A stretch of 64,000 nt of DNA from Zygnema cylindricum (taxonomy: Eukaryota; Streptophyta; Zygnematophyceae; Zygnematales; Zygnemataceae): the NCBI GenBank assembly GCA_037447655.1, contig JBBHKE010002614.1:208786-272785 (forward strand), given 5' to 3'. Within the stretch, counting starts at the first letter, position 1. Each line of letters opens with the position of its first letter. Of the stretch, positions 1 through 10,812 are shown piece by piece. A model generated the notes under the pieces. The model had not been told where the DNA came from. It made no database searches and saw only the letters and a list, made by a program, of their open reading frames with translations. A program made the translations under genes and the position numbers.

Positions 1-25
1 ACACGTGTGGTGTTGTGCATCGGTA

Positions 26-1265
26 CACTGTGTATCGCGATTAGTGTTAATGTTTTTTTCGCCGATTAAGGCATTGTCCCATGTGCCAAAGAAATGGTTT
101 TATTCTGTCGTTTTCTTTGAAAACTTGAAGCACCGCTCAAGTTACGACCGTATGAAAAATTTGAGAAAGTAAAAGTACAATCTGCGTTATGGCAAACTTA
201 GCGGGTGTCCCTATGTGTTAAAGTTATCGACTTTTTTTTGTCGTTTTCCCCCAAAATTGAACCAGAAAAACTTTAGCCGACTTTAGCCGTACGAAAAAAT
301 CACTTTTACCACGGTACAAAGAACGTCAATTCGATCATTTGAATGTACTCATATTTGTCGTCATGTGAACATATCTTGGCGTTTTCTTCTTTTTGACCCC
401 TGGGCAAAAGAATCTAGCCTATCAAAAAAACATTTTAAAGTAACGATTTCGTTTTCGAATATAGGAAGACTTAGAAAAAGTAGAGGTAGTACGTAGAATC
501 TTCACTAAAAAAAAACGAACAAGAATAAGGGTAATGTCTAGTGTTGGGTATCGGGTAGTTTCATATCGCGATATTTTTGATATTCGATATATCGAATATC
601 GATCGAGCAAAGTCCTCGATATATTGTACCACGACCAACATAAATTATCGCGATATATATCGCGATATATTGTATTTTATAAAATAAATATTTTATTTAA
701 TATGTTATTTTAGCGATAACGACATTTTTTTTGAAACGCGACGTACGACGTAATTTTCGTTCCGTGACTTAAAAGGTAACGCCGCAAAATGTAACCAACG
801 AAAAAGTATTAATACTGTAATACTAATTCATATAGTTACTTATTTAGTGCGTACTATGGTACAAAACTTCACATATGAAAACTTGAAACCCACACTAATT
901 TAGTCGAAGTATAATATGAAAAAAAAAATTGCAGACTGTTCGTTTCAGGCATGAATTTTTATTATTATTTATATTTATTAATTTTTGAAGTGTACAAAAT
1001 GAAAATTCTTATTTTTATATTTATTCAATATTTTATGAAGTGTATATTATTTTAATAAATCATTTTATGAAGTGTACAAAATGTGAGTTTTAATTATTAT
1101 TTTTATTTATTATTTTTTAAAGTGTATAAAATGTGAACTTTTAGTCTTATTATTATTAATTAATTTTTGAAGTGTACAAATTGTAAAATCTTATTCTTAT
1201 TTTTATTAATTGGAGTAGCAGTAGCTAGTAGTACTTGCTGCAGTAGCACTTCCAGCAGCTAGTAC
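26..1265. repeat. AT-rich repeat tract without a gene
   Basis: No credible coding region is seen. Position 26 starts a CACTGTGTATCGCGATTAG stretch resembling the terminal inverted repeat of the MITEs at 36471 and 36950, but its partner was not found. Positions 540-665 hold overlapping short palindromes of the ATATCGCGATAT type. Positions 960-1190 hold about five degenerate copies of a 45-60 bp unit centred on TTTTGAAGTGTACAAAATG. Positions 190-240 resemble the inverted-repeat element at 16470 (shared GTGTCCCTATGTGTTAAAG-like text). These look like eroded DNA-transposon remains. Confidence 0.55.
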
Positions 1266-1275
1266 NNNNNNNNNN
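1266..1275. other. assembly gap (10 N)
   Basis: Ten undetermined bases. Copia gag sequence on the minus strand starts immediately to the right and stops abruptly here, so the left side of the gap is not its natural continuation. The true gap size is unknown. Confidence 0.99.
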
Positions 1276-2093
1276 GCCTACTATGAACACGTTCTCTTGT
1301 GTTAATCCCCCCCCTTCTAATCTCAATTGTGTTCTCTTGCACAAGTATCATCCGGACCACTGTGTTCCACTTCCATGAACTGTTAGTCATTTTCTGTACT
1401 TATTACACTATGTTTTCATACTCGTCAGGTAACTTCATGATAAGAGTGTTAACCTTCATCTTCATTGTACCTGTCCATCCGGCACTCTCCATCTCCATAT
1501 ACAAACAAGAAAGATCATTATAGTAGTCTAACATCTTTCCCCCTTTGTAAGTATAATTTCCCAACTTTTGCTTTGCTAACTGGAGCTCCTAAATCGTACC
1601 AACTCCGTAGATCTCTATCAAACTCACCCACCACTCCTCAGCCTTGTAAACGTGAAGGTGAGGAGTTGCTAAAGCTTGTGTGAGGTGTCTCAAAATGAAG
1701 TTCTTGGCAACCATGTTGGTGTATTCCCATATTTGAGTATCGGTCTCCATGGTCTTCACAATTGCCGCTCCGGGTGTCGTGGGAATATGACCAATAGGAG
1801 TAAGAGGTGTCTCCTTTTCTTTCCCTTTTTTGGACACACTGCTGTCCCCATCATCTACCTCCTTTTTTGCATTAGATGTTGCTGTTTCCATCATCTCTCT
1901 CCTTTGCTACAGCAGATGTTGCTACAGAACACCTTATTCCACCAAATCTCGGTGGTGTTCCGTGAGGTGGACGTTTCACTTGTCCACTAACAATACCCCA
2001 GTATCGTTTTTCACACAGAGCTCCTCTCATCATGGCTTCCCAATAGATAAACCCTGATCCATTGAAGATGGGAACCCTAGAGGGTGGGCCCAT
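1276..2093 (-). pseudogene. copia gag (E0), N-terminal and central part
   Basis: Gag is the nucleocapsid precursor that packages retrotransposon RNA. The frame starts at the ATG inside the primer-binding site (MGPPSRVPIFNG, WEAMMRGALCEKRYWG), passes an Asp/Lys-rich linker, and continues with WEYTNMVAKNFILRHLTQ and an ending like VYQVQKM, all paralleled in E2 and E3. At least two stops or frame changes break it, near 1900 and near 1590. The zinc knuckle and protease would lie to the left and are lost at the gap. A TAA directly upstream of the primer-binding-site ATG blocks initiation from the LTR. Confidence 0.8.
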
Positions 2094-2097
2094 AACA
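2085..2097 (-). other. primer-binding site of E0 (half-tRNA iMet type)
   Basis: On the minus strand the 13 bases after the LTR read TGTTATGGGCCCA, one base different from GGTTATGGGCCCA in E3. This is complementary to the anticodon arm of eukaryotic initiator tRNA-Met. The contained ATG is the gag start. Confidence 0.75.
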
Positions 2098-3094
2098 TGC
2101 AATTATGTGTCCTCCATTGGACTACAGAATACAAGTAGCCTCTAGATAGTTATTAGTTATCCCACTTTCAATGGAAACCACTGCTACCCAAGCAAACAAT
2201 TTGACTACACCCCTGTGCAGCATGGACTCCCCTAAGATCTTAGGAAAAAGAATCTCTGAAAACGCCTAACCAAACGATAAGTTATGAGGTAGTAAAATTG
2301 CCAATTTGTAAAAACTCTCTAAGAGAGAGGTGAGTGCCTACCAAAATTTTCTAAGTCTTGATTCCCTCAAATAACTCCTATCTAGTGAAGTACGATCAAT
2401 CAAAATATTGTACCGTACCAAAACGTACTATTGCCGGAGTACCTTTTGTACGGCCTATGTACTACAAGGCTATTAATCGGACGCATGTCCACTTTTCGCT
2501 CGTCCGTACGTTCCTCGGAATTCCCGCGACCGAATGTTATCTCTCCACGTGGCGCCATGTCATGCCACATCACTTAACGCCAAAGTAACCATTCCGAGAT
2601 CCCAGCAATGATGTGCGCCGTCGGATATGAACCAAAACGCAATCTCAGCCATCATAAATACTTGCGTGGTATCCGTTTCAAAATAGTATCGTACTTCGTA
2701 CTTTTACAAAACTGTATCTATGCATGCCGTATATAGTTTCAGTTAAATGAATTCGTTCACTCCTAAATAAATATATATCTATCATACCCTATAGCATTTA
2801 GCATTGGTCCTAGTCTAATAGGAAAAAGCTGACAGTTACCAGCTAACCTGACGGACGGCAGGTACCGAGATGAAGTCCTAGGTCCGTCAAGTTTCTTTTT
2901 AGTAACCTACTAAAAATAAGTTCCTTTTAAACTAAGGCAGCCATGGTTCAACCACCCTCTCTATCCTTCAGTGACTACAACAAGTATGGGGGCTATAGTG
3001 AAGAGGTGGAGGCAGGTTGTCCGTACTTTTCTTTTCCTTTTATACCAACATATTTATACCTAGAAAATACTCTAGAAATCTATTAATTTCAACA
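2098..3094 (-). repeat. 5' LTR of E0 (997 bp)
   Basis: Begins TGTTGAAATTAATAG at 3094 and ends GACACATAATTGCA at 2098 on the minus strand. It matches the E2 LTRs along its length, including the pyrimidine-rich block near 2955 and the CAGGGGAGTC-like block near 2230. The net length equals that of both E2 LTRs. Confidence 0.85.
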
Positions 3095-3667
3095 CAAATA
3101 TCTCCAAAGCAAATGGTGTGAAACTATCAGTTGGGTCTCGGTGCGCGTAGTTATGTTCTTTCAAAGCCGCTGCATCCCGAGCTGCAATGCGAGTATGTAA
3201 TGCCGGGCGCGAGGAAACATGGGATCCTGTAAAGTCTGTGAGGACTACGTCCCCCAATGTTCTCGCTGCGCCATGTAGAAAAACTAGATCCACACGAGGA
3301 CCTCGTGTACCCCTAGATTGAAAACGTGGTGGTAATTTGTGCGACACCTCGCGCTTGACTCTGTAACCTGCTTCAAAACCCACGGCAGCGATAGCATCCC
3401 GTACCACGTCGTGTGTTGTTGTTCGCTCCCCACCGTGTGAGCAACGTAGCAAATGAACCCTTACTTGTCTATAGATTGACCACAAATGCAACGGGGCTTG
3501 CCTAAAAGGGAAGGGTGCGGCAAGCCAAGTCGTAGGCGAAGCGCAGCAGAAAATTGAGGAGAAGATAAACGGAGCAAAGTGAAAATTGGTGTAGCAATAA
3601 GCCAAGCTCCAACCCCAAGCCCCGAACATGATGGAAGTCGGCTCCGCGCTTTAGCCGTAGGGAGCAC
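3095..3667 (-). pseudogene. C-terminal zinc cluster and restriction-like endonuclease of NL1
   Basis: In site-specific non-LTR elements such as R2 and CRE, a C-terminal restriction-like endonuclease nicks the target DNA to prime reverse transcription. Here the pieces in order are SCSGLGVGAWLIATP, ALRLRLGLPHP, RCICGQSID, HLLRCSHGGERTTTHD (a Cys/His cluster), then GPRVDLVFL and GDVVLTDF, which fit the spaced acidic residues of a PD-(D/E)XK fold, and finally FTPFALEIF. A frame change lies between RCICGQSID and VHLLRCSHGG near 3465. The end is cut at 3095 by E0. The nuclease assignment rests on motif spacing, not on a profile search. Confidence 0.7.
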
Positions 3668-5530
3668 CTAAAGTAGATCATTGAATTTTGCGGCAGCTAC
3701 CTTATTAGCGATGTGTTGTTGCACGCGTGAGTGAATTCTAGTGATGAGGGAAGGGAACGCAGAAACTTCAGCTTGGGCCTTGACTGGTAAAAGCGCTCGA
3801 GAGGACAATAATGCTTGTTGGAATGAGAGCAAACCCTCGTCAACGTGAGAGACCGCATGAGCTAGAATAGGAGTGTCGTCCACCAAAAACCTTAAAGTTA
3901 TAATTGATGCCACCAAAGCCCAACTCCCTAGATAAGCCGATGGTGCCAAGGTGGTCGTAGGACGCAAACTGAGACCCCGTAAGAGACTAGTAAAGCAGCT
4001 TGTCTACGAGCAAGGAGGTCTTTCGGCTGATCAAAGATACCGTGGCCGACCAGTTGATGTAGAATGCCAAAGAGCGAAATCATCAAATTCGGAAAGGGAA
4101 GGAAGGAAAGATGAGTTCGGGGGTAAAGTGCGAGCCAAGTACAAAGGTCGTTGGGCAATGCAACGTGTTAAGATTGCAAACGCGACTTGTGAATCCGGAA
4201 GTTTGGGTAGGTCCTCACAATGAGAAAGGTCATCTAACAAAGCGTCTTTAACAAATTGGTTAACAAAATCAACTGCTCCAGTAGGAGTACCTAAAGCCCG
4301 TATACCATCTTGAGGAGTTGAAATACAAATTCTTAAACGCAGAGAAAATTCCAATGGAAGACCAGCCGGGCTCCATGCGACACATTTGGTGAATTTGACA
4401 GAAAGGTGATTTTAAGAAAGTTGCTCTACAAAATGGTGAAAGGCAGGAACAACTTGGTCCGGCGGGCCGGCTATGTGAGTGTCGTCAACAACTGAAGGGA
4501 ACAAACATTTTGGAAAAGCCGCAGCCCATGCTCTGAGAGCTTACAGGTGAGCGAGGAAAAACAAAGGGCTCCTAGAGGGTCACCTTGACGAGTACCCGTT
4601 ACTGATTCCAAAGTGGTATTGTCCCCCAATGGGCCTCCGATGGGATAAAGTGAAGTTTTGGGTTTGGAGTAAAACGCACGGACAAAAGGGAATATTTGGT
4701 TGATAAGAGACAGCGCGTGTCGAAGCTCACGGAAAATGGCGTTGCGATCAACCCTGTTAAAGGCGTTGGCAATGTCGACCCAATCCGGATGCAAGTCAAG
4801 AATCGCTCGTAAACCGTGGACTAAAGCCTCACAACCCCCCCGTGTTGCGACACCAAATTGATGTGGAGAAAAATGATATTGGAAAGCACCTTGATATTGT
4901 AAACACATTGATCTTGCCAAGAGACGACATAACACTTCCCCTACAGCAATCAGTCAAACACCACTAGCAGGCTTTGAGACAGCGGCAAGACATGCCGCTG
5001 CGAGAAGTGGGACTATAGTTGGTGGCACATGACCCCGAGTTAATTGAGAAGCAACACTAAATAACAAATCAAAACCTTGTGATGGATTTTTCGGTGGGAA
5101 TAGATCGTGGAAAAGCTCATAAACCATCCCCGATGGTCCCTAGCTGAGAGATAACGGGACTGAAGTACAGCTGTAGTAAAGGCATCTTGGTCGAGGTCAA
5201 AGGGTTCTAAAGGTTCATATGAATCAACAAACGATAAAATGTCAGCCGGTGCCACAAGAAGAAGGTCTCGCAGAGCTTCAATTGTTGTCGTTGTTGTGGG
5301 AGACAGTGTGAAAGGTCGTAGTGCACGTGCAGCACGAGAGAGCTCACCACATCAACCAAGGAGCACGGCCCGCCGCAACCGAGCCATCGAAGTTGGAAGT
5401 GGAGCTTGGCGGCGAAGAGGAGTCACAGAAAGGCCAATAACGCGGTCTGTGTGTTCTTGCTAAAGAGATTCCTAATCTCCACGAAGAAAATGTTGGTAGC
5501 GCGACTATGTCTCTCGCGCCCCGCTAGCAC
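3668..5530 (-). pseudogene. reverse transcriptase domain of NL1
   Basis: Reverse transcriptase of LINE type. Visible motifs in order are GELSRAARAL and LEPFDLDQDAF upstream (5390-5160), then LARSMCLQYQ, HQFGVATRGGCEALVHG, DIANAFN (motif A acidic residue), TGTRQGDPLGALCF (motif B) and a VDDTHI block near 4480 (motif C, catalytic aspartates). A thumb-like region follows with ALGTPTGAVDFVNQF, RPLYLARTLPP and YLGSWALVA. Stops and frame changes near 5040, 4480, 4360 and 4030 show it is dead. GTRQGDP and DDTH instead of YVDD separate it clearly from the copia enzymes. Confidence 0.8.
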
Positions 5531-5837
5531 CTCCACGGGGAGCTAAAATCAAAACCCAGAGGGGAAACAAAATGAAAAGATGCCATGCAGCAAGATTATT
5601 GATATCATCAGCCAAAAGTCCAAGCGGGAACCGAAGCGCAGCTTGAACAGTCTCTCGAAGATGAGGAGGAATCCGCTAATAGAGTCGTGGTTTGAGGAAA
5701 CCCAAATAGTAATATCCCATAACGTTAAGATTAGAGACAAAATCCCAATCGTGTTGAGATGGGTGGCGTTGGAGGGGGGGAGCTTTCGTACCGTCTTGTG
5801 CATTCGAAGCGGTTGGAACGATCTTGGGACACGCTTT
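5531..5837 (-). pseudogene. NL1 region between zinc finger and RT
   Basis: On the minus strand ACPKIVPTASNAQDGTK followed by PPSNATHLNTIGIL continues the zinc-finger reading frame broken by the solo LTR. The same text appears at 40387-40540 (ACPKSILTP, LTTIIIL). The rest has no recognised motif and contains stops. Confidence 0.6.
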
Positions 5838-6905
5838 ATTAGAAATTGATGGTCCTTTTTTAAGTAATTTCTAGGTCTAAACAGAAATACAGAAAGAAGC
5901 CGAGGCATTCTATCTCTAACTTCTCTCTCCAACTCCCACACTTGTCGCAGTCACTGAGAAGTTGGAGAGGAAGCTAAGGCCATGGCTACCTAGGCTATCT
6001 AGAGGTTTACGGGAAATGGATTAGTTGATTTATTGAATGGTAGTTTATTTACTAAAAGGATTAGTGATGCAACCAAGATTTGATCCCAGAACCTGCCGAA
6101 CGTCAGGCAGTCAGTAGACGATAACCTTATCCGTTAGGCCTAGAGCTAATGATACATGCTGTAGGGTTTGATATTTATTTAAATATTACCACGTAGGATA
6201 TTTCATTAAACGGAAACTGCTTACGGAATACATAGAGTCAGTTATGTAGAAGTACGGATTACGGTATGGATAAGAAACAAGTACCGCGCATTTGTTTCTT
6301 TAAACAAACAAATACCGCGCAAGTATTTATAAAGACTCTGATTGAAATTTGCATTCAATCGGACGACCGGGAAGAAAGTCGGGGTCGCCGAAGAGAATCT
6401 CGGCGGTTTTTGGTCATCACCACATCGGATGACACGTGGCAAAATTGCGTTAGATCGCGGCATCTTCGGGAATTACGGGACAAAATTCGGATATGACATG
6501 TGTCGACTTTTAGGCCATGTCATACAATATTCGTACAGAAAGTACACCGACAGCTGTACTTTTGTGAACAAAAGTGTAGTATGATTGGCTCCGTACGTCA
6601 GTAGATAGAGTCTGTGAGAGAGATAGGACTTAGAAAAATTGGTAGATATGACCCTCACTCCTAGAGAGCTTCTGTACAAGAGGTCAACTTTGACCCTCCA
6701 TAACTTACTGCTCGGGGGAGCAAATTCAGAGATTCTTTTTGCTATAGACTTAGGGGAGTCTTGCCTTCACAAAGGTGAAGATGTTCAGAGTTTTTGTTTG
6801 CCAGGGTGGCAGTTATTCTTGCTGAAATACAAAGGGGTCAGGGTTATCCTAGAGGCTTCTTGGAAGCTGTCCACTCTGAGGACTTATGGAGGTCTCAGAG
6901 TTTCA
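5838..6905 (+). repeat. solo LTR, copia E2/E7-like, in the NL1 zinc finger
   Basis: Plus-oriented LTR resembling the E7 LTR at 25477-26478: a pyrimidine-rich block and ACTTGTCGCAGTCACTGA near 5930, TTGGTAGATATGACC near 6640, ATTCTTTTTGCTATAGACT near 6735, and the end GGTCTCAGAGTTTCA. A 5-bp duplication GCTTT flanks it (5833-5837 and 6906-6910). Both sides continue the same non-LTR reading frame (ARHVKA before, ACPKIV after), so internal sequence was lost by LTR-LTR recombination. The first four LTR bases have decayed from TGTT. Confidence 0.8.
6066..6140 (-). other. antisense tRNA-like stretch in the solo LTR
   Basis: Minus-strand text GGCCTAACGGATAAGG resembles the D-arm/box A of tRNA-Arg-type genes, and GGGATCAAATCTTGG resembles a T-arm/box B. 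No anticodon arm pairs well, so it is not a functional tRNA. It runs opposite to LTR transcription. Confidence 0.45.
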
Positions 6906-7400
6906 GCTTTTACATGTCGCGCGAAACGCGCACTTTGAGCGTAAGGCTTCCCACAGCTCGGAGAAGGGACCCGAGATGTAAGGGTGTTAGAGGAAGGGTG
7001 GACAGGCGAAGGGGAATGATGAGAAGAATGGGCTGAATGAGGGGCTGTAGAAATATGGACTTGAGAGGGAGGTATCATGTTTGTGTGAGGGGGATGGGAG
7101 GACAAAATTGTTCCATGGGGGAAACCTAAGGGTGGGTTGGTTGGAGGAGGGGTAGAAGGGCTCTCCGATGGGGGTAGAGGAAGATGACGGTCGGAAATGA
7201 CGGTCAAAGACAAGTCTTGAGATTGCTCTCGTCGATGAGGAGGGCGATATCGCGGTGTAGGGAAAGGTTGGGTATGGTGCTCTCCAGATTCGGACAAGGG
7301 CACAGGAACAAGAGGATCTTTTGGGTGAAAGGGTTGGGGTGAGGGTGTGGCGGTGGGTGGTGGAGGAGGCGGTTCAAGAGGGTGGGACAACCCTCTGGAG
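6906..7400 (-). pseudogene. NL1 N-terminal proline-rich region and half zinc finger
   Basis: A minus-strand frame of about 165 codons, very rich in Pro, Ser and His, with EPPPPPPTATPSPQPF near its start. It ends with CGKPYAQSARFARHVKA, which with the Cys codon across the solo LTR makes a C...H...C finger. The related copy at 40345-40400 reads HYGKPYALGASLARQVKAC. Such fingers sit N-terminal of the RT in site-specific non-LTR elements and bind DNA or RNA. No ATG is certain. Confidence 0.6.
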
Positions 7401-7489
7401 ATGGTCCGTACACGCGGATGCGTTGAAGAGGATTGTCAAGATTCCAATAATCGAGGGATAGAATGGACGATCCCAATAAAGGGATTGAT

Positions 7490-7561
7490 GAGCCGGCCAA
7501 GATTTGAACTAGGGACCTTTCACTTTAGCTGTGAATGTACTAACCACTGTACCACCAGCTC
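7490..7561 (-). other. 72-nt tRNA-like module of NL1
   Basis: On the minus strand this starts GAGCTGG and ends CCGGCTC, which pair as a 7-bp acceptor stem with one wobble. The anticodon-arm analogue is TTCAC/GTGAA around AGCTAAA, and the T-arm analogue has loop TTCAAAT. Three further copies lie at 38864, 39663 and 40020. Position 33 is not U, and the module sits inside a longer repeated unit, so it is tRNA-like rather than a tRNA gene. Confidence 0.6.
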
Positions 7562-7640
7562 AGATGTTGCGCTAGTAGGTCCAATTTTTTATAGGTTTTA
7601 GTGTGGATATTGCCACAATTCCGGGTATTGAGCGGTACAC

Positions 7641-8131
7641 TTTTCGTACGTCAACAAGGATGGGGAAGGAGAGCGAGACGCTCTTCGTTTATGACATGCT
7701 ATAAGAATTGAAGAGTAACTTGTCGAATGTCCGCAAATAAATGGGGCCCACAAAGGTCTCGTCCAACCGCGCAAGACGAAAGGGGGAGCAAGTAAAGGCG
7801 AAAACCCGAAACCGTGAATTAAAAGCCCCACACCGGTGAACAGTACCCGCTTCTCGCTATATGTTTTTTTCGGTGGTTTTTATTTTTATTTTGTTTCCTT
7901 CGCCAACCAGTCTCCCACGGGATGATATGCTGCTACCCTAACCTACTGCAGGGTGGAACGCTCACCGAATTTCGTGTGCCACCCGCGGTGTGGATGGTTG
8001 AGCACGACCACCAAGGTATTCACGTGTCACTCACCCGAAAGGGTCCGAGCATCCACGAACGACAACGTAATTTTCAAACCAGGTCCCAGGTCCTCAGGTC
8101 CTCTTCCCTGTGTCCTCTTCCCTGTGTGCAG
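7641..8131. other. unassigned sequence upstream of NL1
   Basis: No gene recognised. The text near 7700-7830 gives a 77-codon minus frame without known motifs that runs into the tRNA-like module, so it may be the 5' leader of NL1. Confidence 0.4.
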
Positions 8132-8740
8132 TAAGGTCAAAATCCCATTGGCCGACCAATATGAAGCGAAATTGGGCGGCAAAGATGGTAGGCGATCGCC
8201 ACAGAAGGAAAAAATGAAATCGTTCGAAAGTGGTAGAGCCGATTATGGAAGAACGGCGGAACGGATGGATCTAATTTACCGTCTATTATAAAGGGTTCTG
8301 AATATATATATTTTTTGAGAAACTGCACGCCAAATTTGGCGCCGGATACACAAAAAATAGGAAAAGAATGATATAAATCCTTAGTGGAAAGCCATGGCCG
8401 AAGCTTGTAGAAATTCGTCCGCGAAAAAGCACGAGCTGATTTAAACGGAGGATGGGAGATAGTGCATAAATCCGGATGGTGGAGTAAAGGAGCGCCAAAT
8501 TGAGTGGCAAAGGTTGGAGGAGATTTTCACGAAAAGAAAAAAGGAAATCGGCTGAAACTAGCAGAGTCGATTATGGAAAAACGAGTAATGGATGGAGTTG
8601 ATATTACCATCAATAGAAAGAATTTGAAAAAATCTTTCGTTAGATTGCTTGCACACCGAATTTGGCGCCGGATACACGGAGAAAAAGGCTAAAAACCCTA
8701 GCAGGGAGCCATGGCTGAAGCTTCTAGAAGGCCTCCACCG
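8132..8740 (+). repeat. imperfect direct duplication (~320-bp period)
   Basis: Two diverged copies share AAATTTGGCGCCGGATACAC (8330 and 8658), GCCATGGCYGAAGCTT (8392 and 8709) and AGTCGATTATGGAA-like text (8240 and 8560). The second copy is followed by a run of proline codons. No recognised coding capacity. Confidence 0.5.
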
Positions 8741-10167
8741 CCGCCACCTCCGCCGCCGAATTATGCTTATTGTCGGACTGTTATTTTGTCCGGCGGACAC
8801 GTGTCTTACAGTATAATAACCAAGATCTTGTATGGATCTTAACCGCCTCTAGGAAGTTTGCACGTGTAACAAATTAATTTTGCGGAAAAAAGAATAACTG
8901 AATCCTGATATGACTCGATGATCGATTTCATTAGTTCCATGCATGATGACGTCAGAATTTTGCAATCCCATTTTTTGAACGTCCTACTTGAGGAAGCTTT
9001 AACGAAGTAAGAAAGGCCAGTGCGAATAAGAACTTGCCACGTGTATAAAAATGTTTCAGAAGTATAATTGACAAAGTTGACCTTTATTTTCTGACATAAT
9101 ACTTGTCTATCGTATACCAAAGATACAAAAAAATGCTCCGAGAAAATAATTTCCTCCCACATAGCTATTTCTGTACGGTTTGTAAAATTCCGTCGGAAAC
9201 GACAAGTATGTGAAATCACAGTATCACACCCGATAGCGTATGTACGCACATAAGAAGGCGACAAATTTACTAACGATCACCAAGATGATTGCTGTGCGTT
9301 TAGTCAATTTTGGTCAGCATAGACCGTATTATTTTTGTACAGACGTCTTTGTTGTTGTTACGACAGATAGAGTAGAAGCTGGAGCGTTAAGCTATATATG
9401 CTCAAAAAAAAAATAATAGCTCATATTATTACGTGTGTCACGCATGATCCTTTGTCCAATACTCGAATTTAGTCCATAGAGAGGTGAAATTTTTTGCCCC
9501 GAATAATGCGATTTCGTAATAGTGGATTTTAAAATTAGCGATTTTAACGGTCACCCTTAAAATAGTACGATTTTTTTCTCTTTTTGACTAGAAGAAAATA
9601 AACGTAAAGAAGTACAGCGTCGTCAACAAATCGCCGATATGAAGTCTTATAAATCTCCTCTATTTGTGGACACATTCTTGACCGTGCGATCGTTCTTTTT
9701 CCCGCCGATATGGTGCAAGACATGTTTAAGCCACAGTTTTAAATGTGCAAAGTAGTAAGTCCATAGAAATACATACTGTATGTTTCTGGTGCGATGTGGT
9801 CACAGAACCCATCATGTATTTTGCTAACATTTAGGGGTGGGCTACACATCAATTGGTAGAGAATTGAATATGCATAAAAATGGCGAAAATGGAGTTTTTC
9901 TTTAAGGAGTAAAATCTCTCCCAAAATCTAAATCCAGCGGTTGAATTTTTTCAAATCTAAATAAAAATATCGTAGAGGATAGGTCTATTTTATATATTAA
10001 CGGAAAAATGACTTTACTAGAGTACGCACTTTGAAAAATATATATATATATATAAATATGATATCCTCCCGTGAGATTTCCTTCCTCCGACATTCTTTCA
10101 ATGAATATCATGTCGTCCGTCGTCGTCAAAAGAGACGTTTGGCTACGTTAGAATGTTGAAGCAAAAA
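8741..10167. other. no recognisable feature
   Basis: A 141-codon minus frame (8839-9264) shows no family motif, and nothing nearby supports it. A short (TA)n run lies near 10040. Otherwise ordinary AT-rich intergenic sequence. Confidence 0.5.
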
Positions 10168-10367
10168 AAGAAAAAACTTACTCTAGTTTATGCGTAACTC
10201 TAATTTGGGTACATTTTTTCAAAAGTGTAGCAAGTATAACATGTGTTCACATTGTCGACATTTGAACACGTGAGAACTGGTTCGCTTGAATTTCCCCCGT
10301 CTTTATTAATATGAATCAAATTTGAGCACGCTTAGCCATGTTGAAGTACTCACATTCCCGTGTCGAC
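10168..10367 (+). repeat. left part of the repeat into which E1 inserted
   Basis: This 200-bp flank recurs at 20442-20641 as part of the E1 duplication, and as a diverged copy at 28197-28370 (shared TTGAACAYGTGA and CCCCRTCTTTATTA). The right half of the same repeat resumes after E1 at 15820. Confidence 0.6.
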
Positions 10368-10812
10368 TATTAAGGGACATTTAGCGTCAAGTTATTTTTG
10401 TCTTGTCCGTACTTTTTCTTACGTCGGTCAAGTCTTGTTGACCGTCTTTTTGGACGTCTCACTTTTGGTCTTGTCCGTACTTCCATACGTCGGTCCAGTC
10501 ATTTGTACTTTTTCGTTACATACGTCGGTCTAGTCTTTTTACGTTGAAGTCCTCTGACCGTCGGTCCAGTCTTTTGGGCGACGGTCCAGTCTTTTGTCTT
10601 ACATACATTTGTTAGAATCTAGACTAGGATCCCTTTGTTACAGCGCACCGTAGAGCGGTTAGACTCCACAGTAATTAGCATTGTATATTTTGTATATAAG
10701 TGACTCTTCTCACTTAATGAAATCATCCCAAATACAATTCAATTCCTTTCTCCAATGCATTCATCTTTCTCTTGTGTACACTTGGATGGCTTCCGCCAAT
10801 CCACCTCCTATA
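10368..10812 (+). repeat. 5' LTR of E1
   Basis: Starts TATTAAGGGACATT (3' copy TGTTAAGGGACATT) and ends CCTATA just before the primer-binding site. U3 holds about five copies of an ACGTCGGTCYAGTC-like motif, plausible promoter elements. TATATAAG near 10692 is a good TATA box. The gag ATG at 10786 lies inside the LTR. Confidence 0.88.

Larger units (their letters stand above)
1276..3094 (-). mobile_element. copia element E0: 5' LTR plus gag, truncated by gap
   Basis: A minus-strand Ty1/copia element. The 5' LTR is at 2098-3094, the primer-binding site at 2085-2097, and gag runs leftward until the gap at 1266-1275. LTR length (997 bp) and gag text match element E2, so both belong to one family. 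E0 is inserted in the C-terminal part of the non-LTR ORF: the conserved PFALEIF text of that ORF runs directly into the LTR end at 3094. The expected 5-bp target duplication copy is CAAAT at 3095-3099; its partner lies outside what can be seen. Confidence 0.85.
3095..7640 (-). mobile_element. non-LTR retroelement NL1 with C-terminal nuclease, interrupted
   Basis: Minus-strand non-LTR retrotransposon. Reading from 7640 leftward: a tRNA-like module, a proline-rich N-terminal region, a C2HC-type zinc finger split by the solo LTR at 5838-6905, a reverse transcriptase with LINE-type motifs, and a CxCG...HLLRC..H cluster followed by a PD-(D/E)XK-like nuclease. The element ends at 3095 where E0 inserted. 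Matching pieces occur at 38740-40560 (5' end) and 28800-29790 (3' end), defining a family with at least three members in the window. Confidence 0.75.

Noticed and set aside
7204-7561. Possible true tRNA gene
   Set aside because: The anticodon arm lacks U33, the same module recurs inside longer repeat units, and acceptor pairing needs a wobble; kept only as tRNA-like.
8711-8840. Short frame MAEASRRPPPPPP...
   Set aside because: Low-complexity proline run inside a duplicated repeat; nothing supports expression.
8839-9264. 141-codon minus-strand frame
   Set aside because: No recognisable motif, no splice or promoter support and no match elsewhere in the window.
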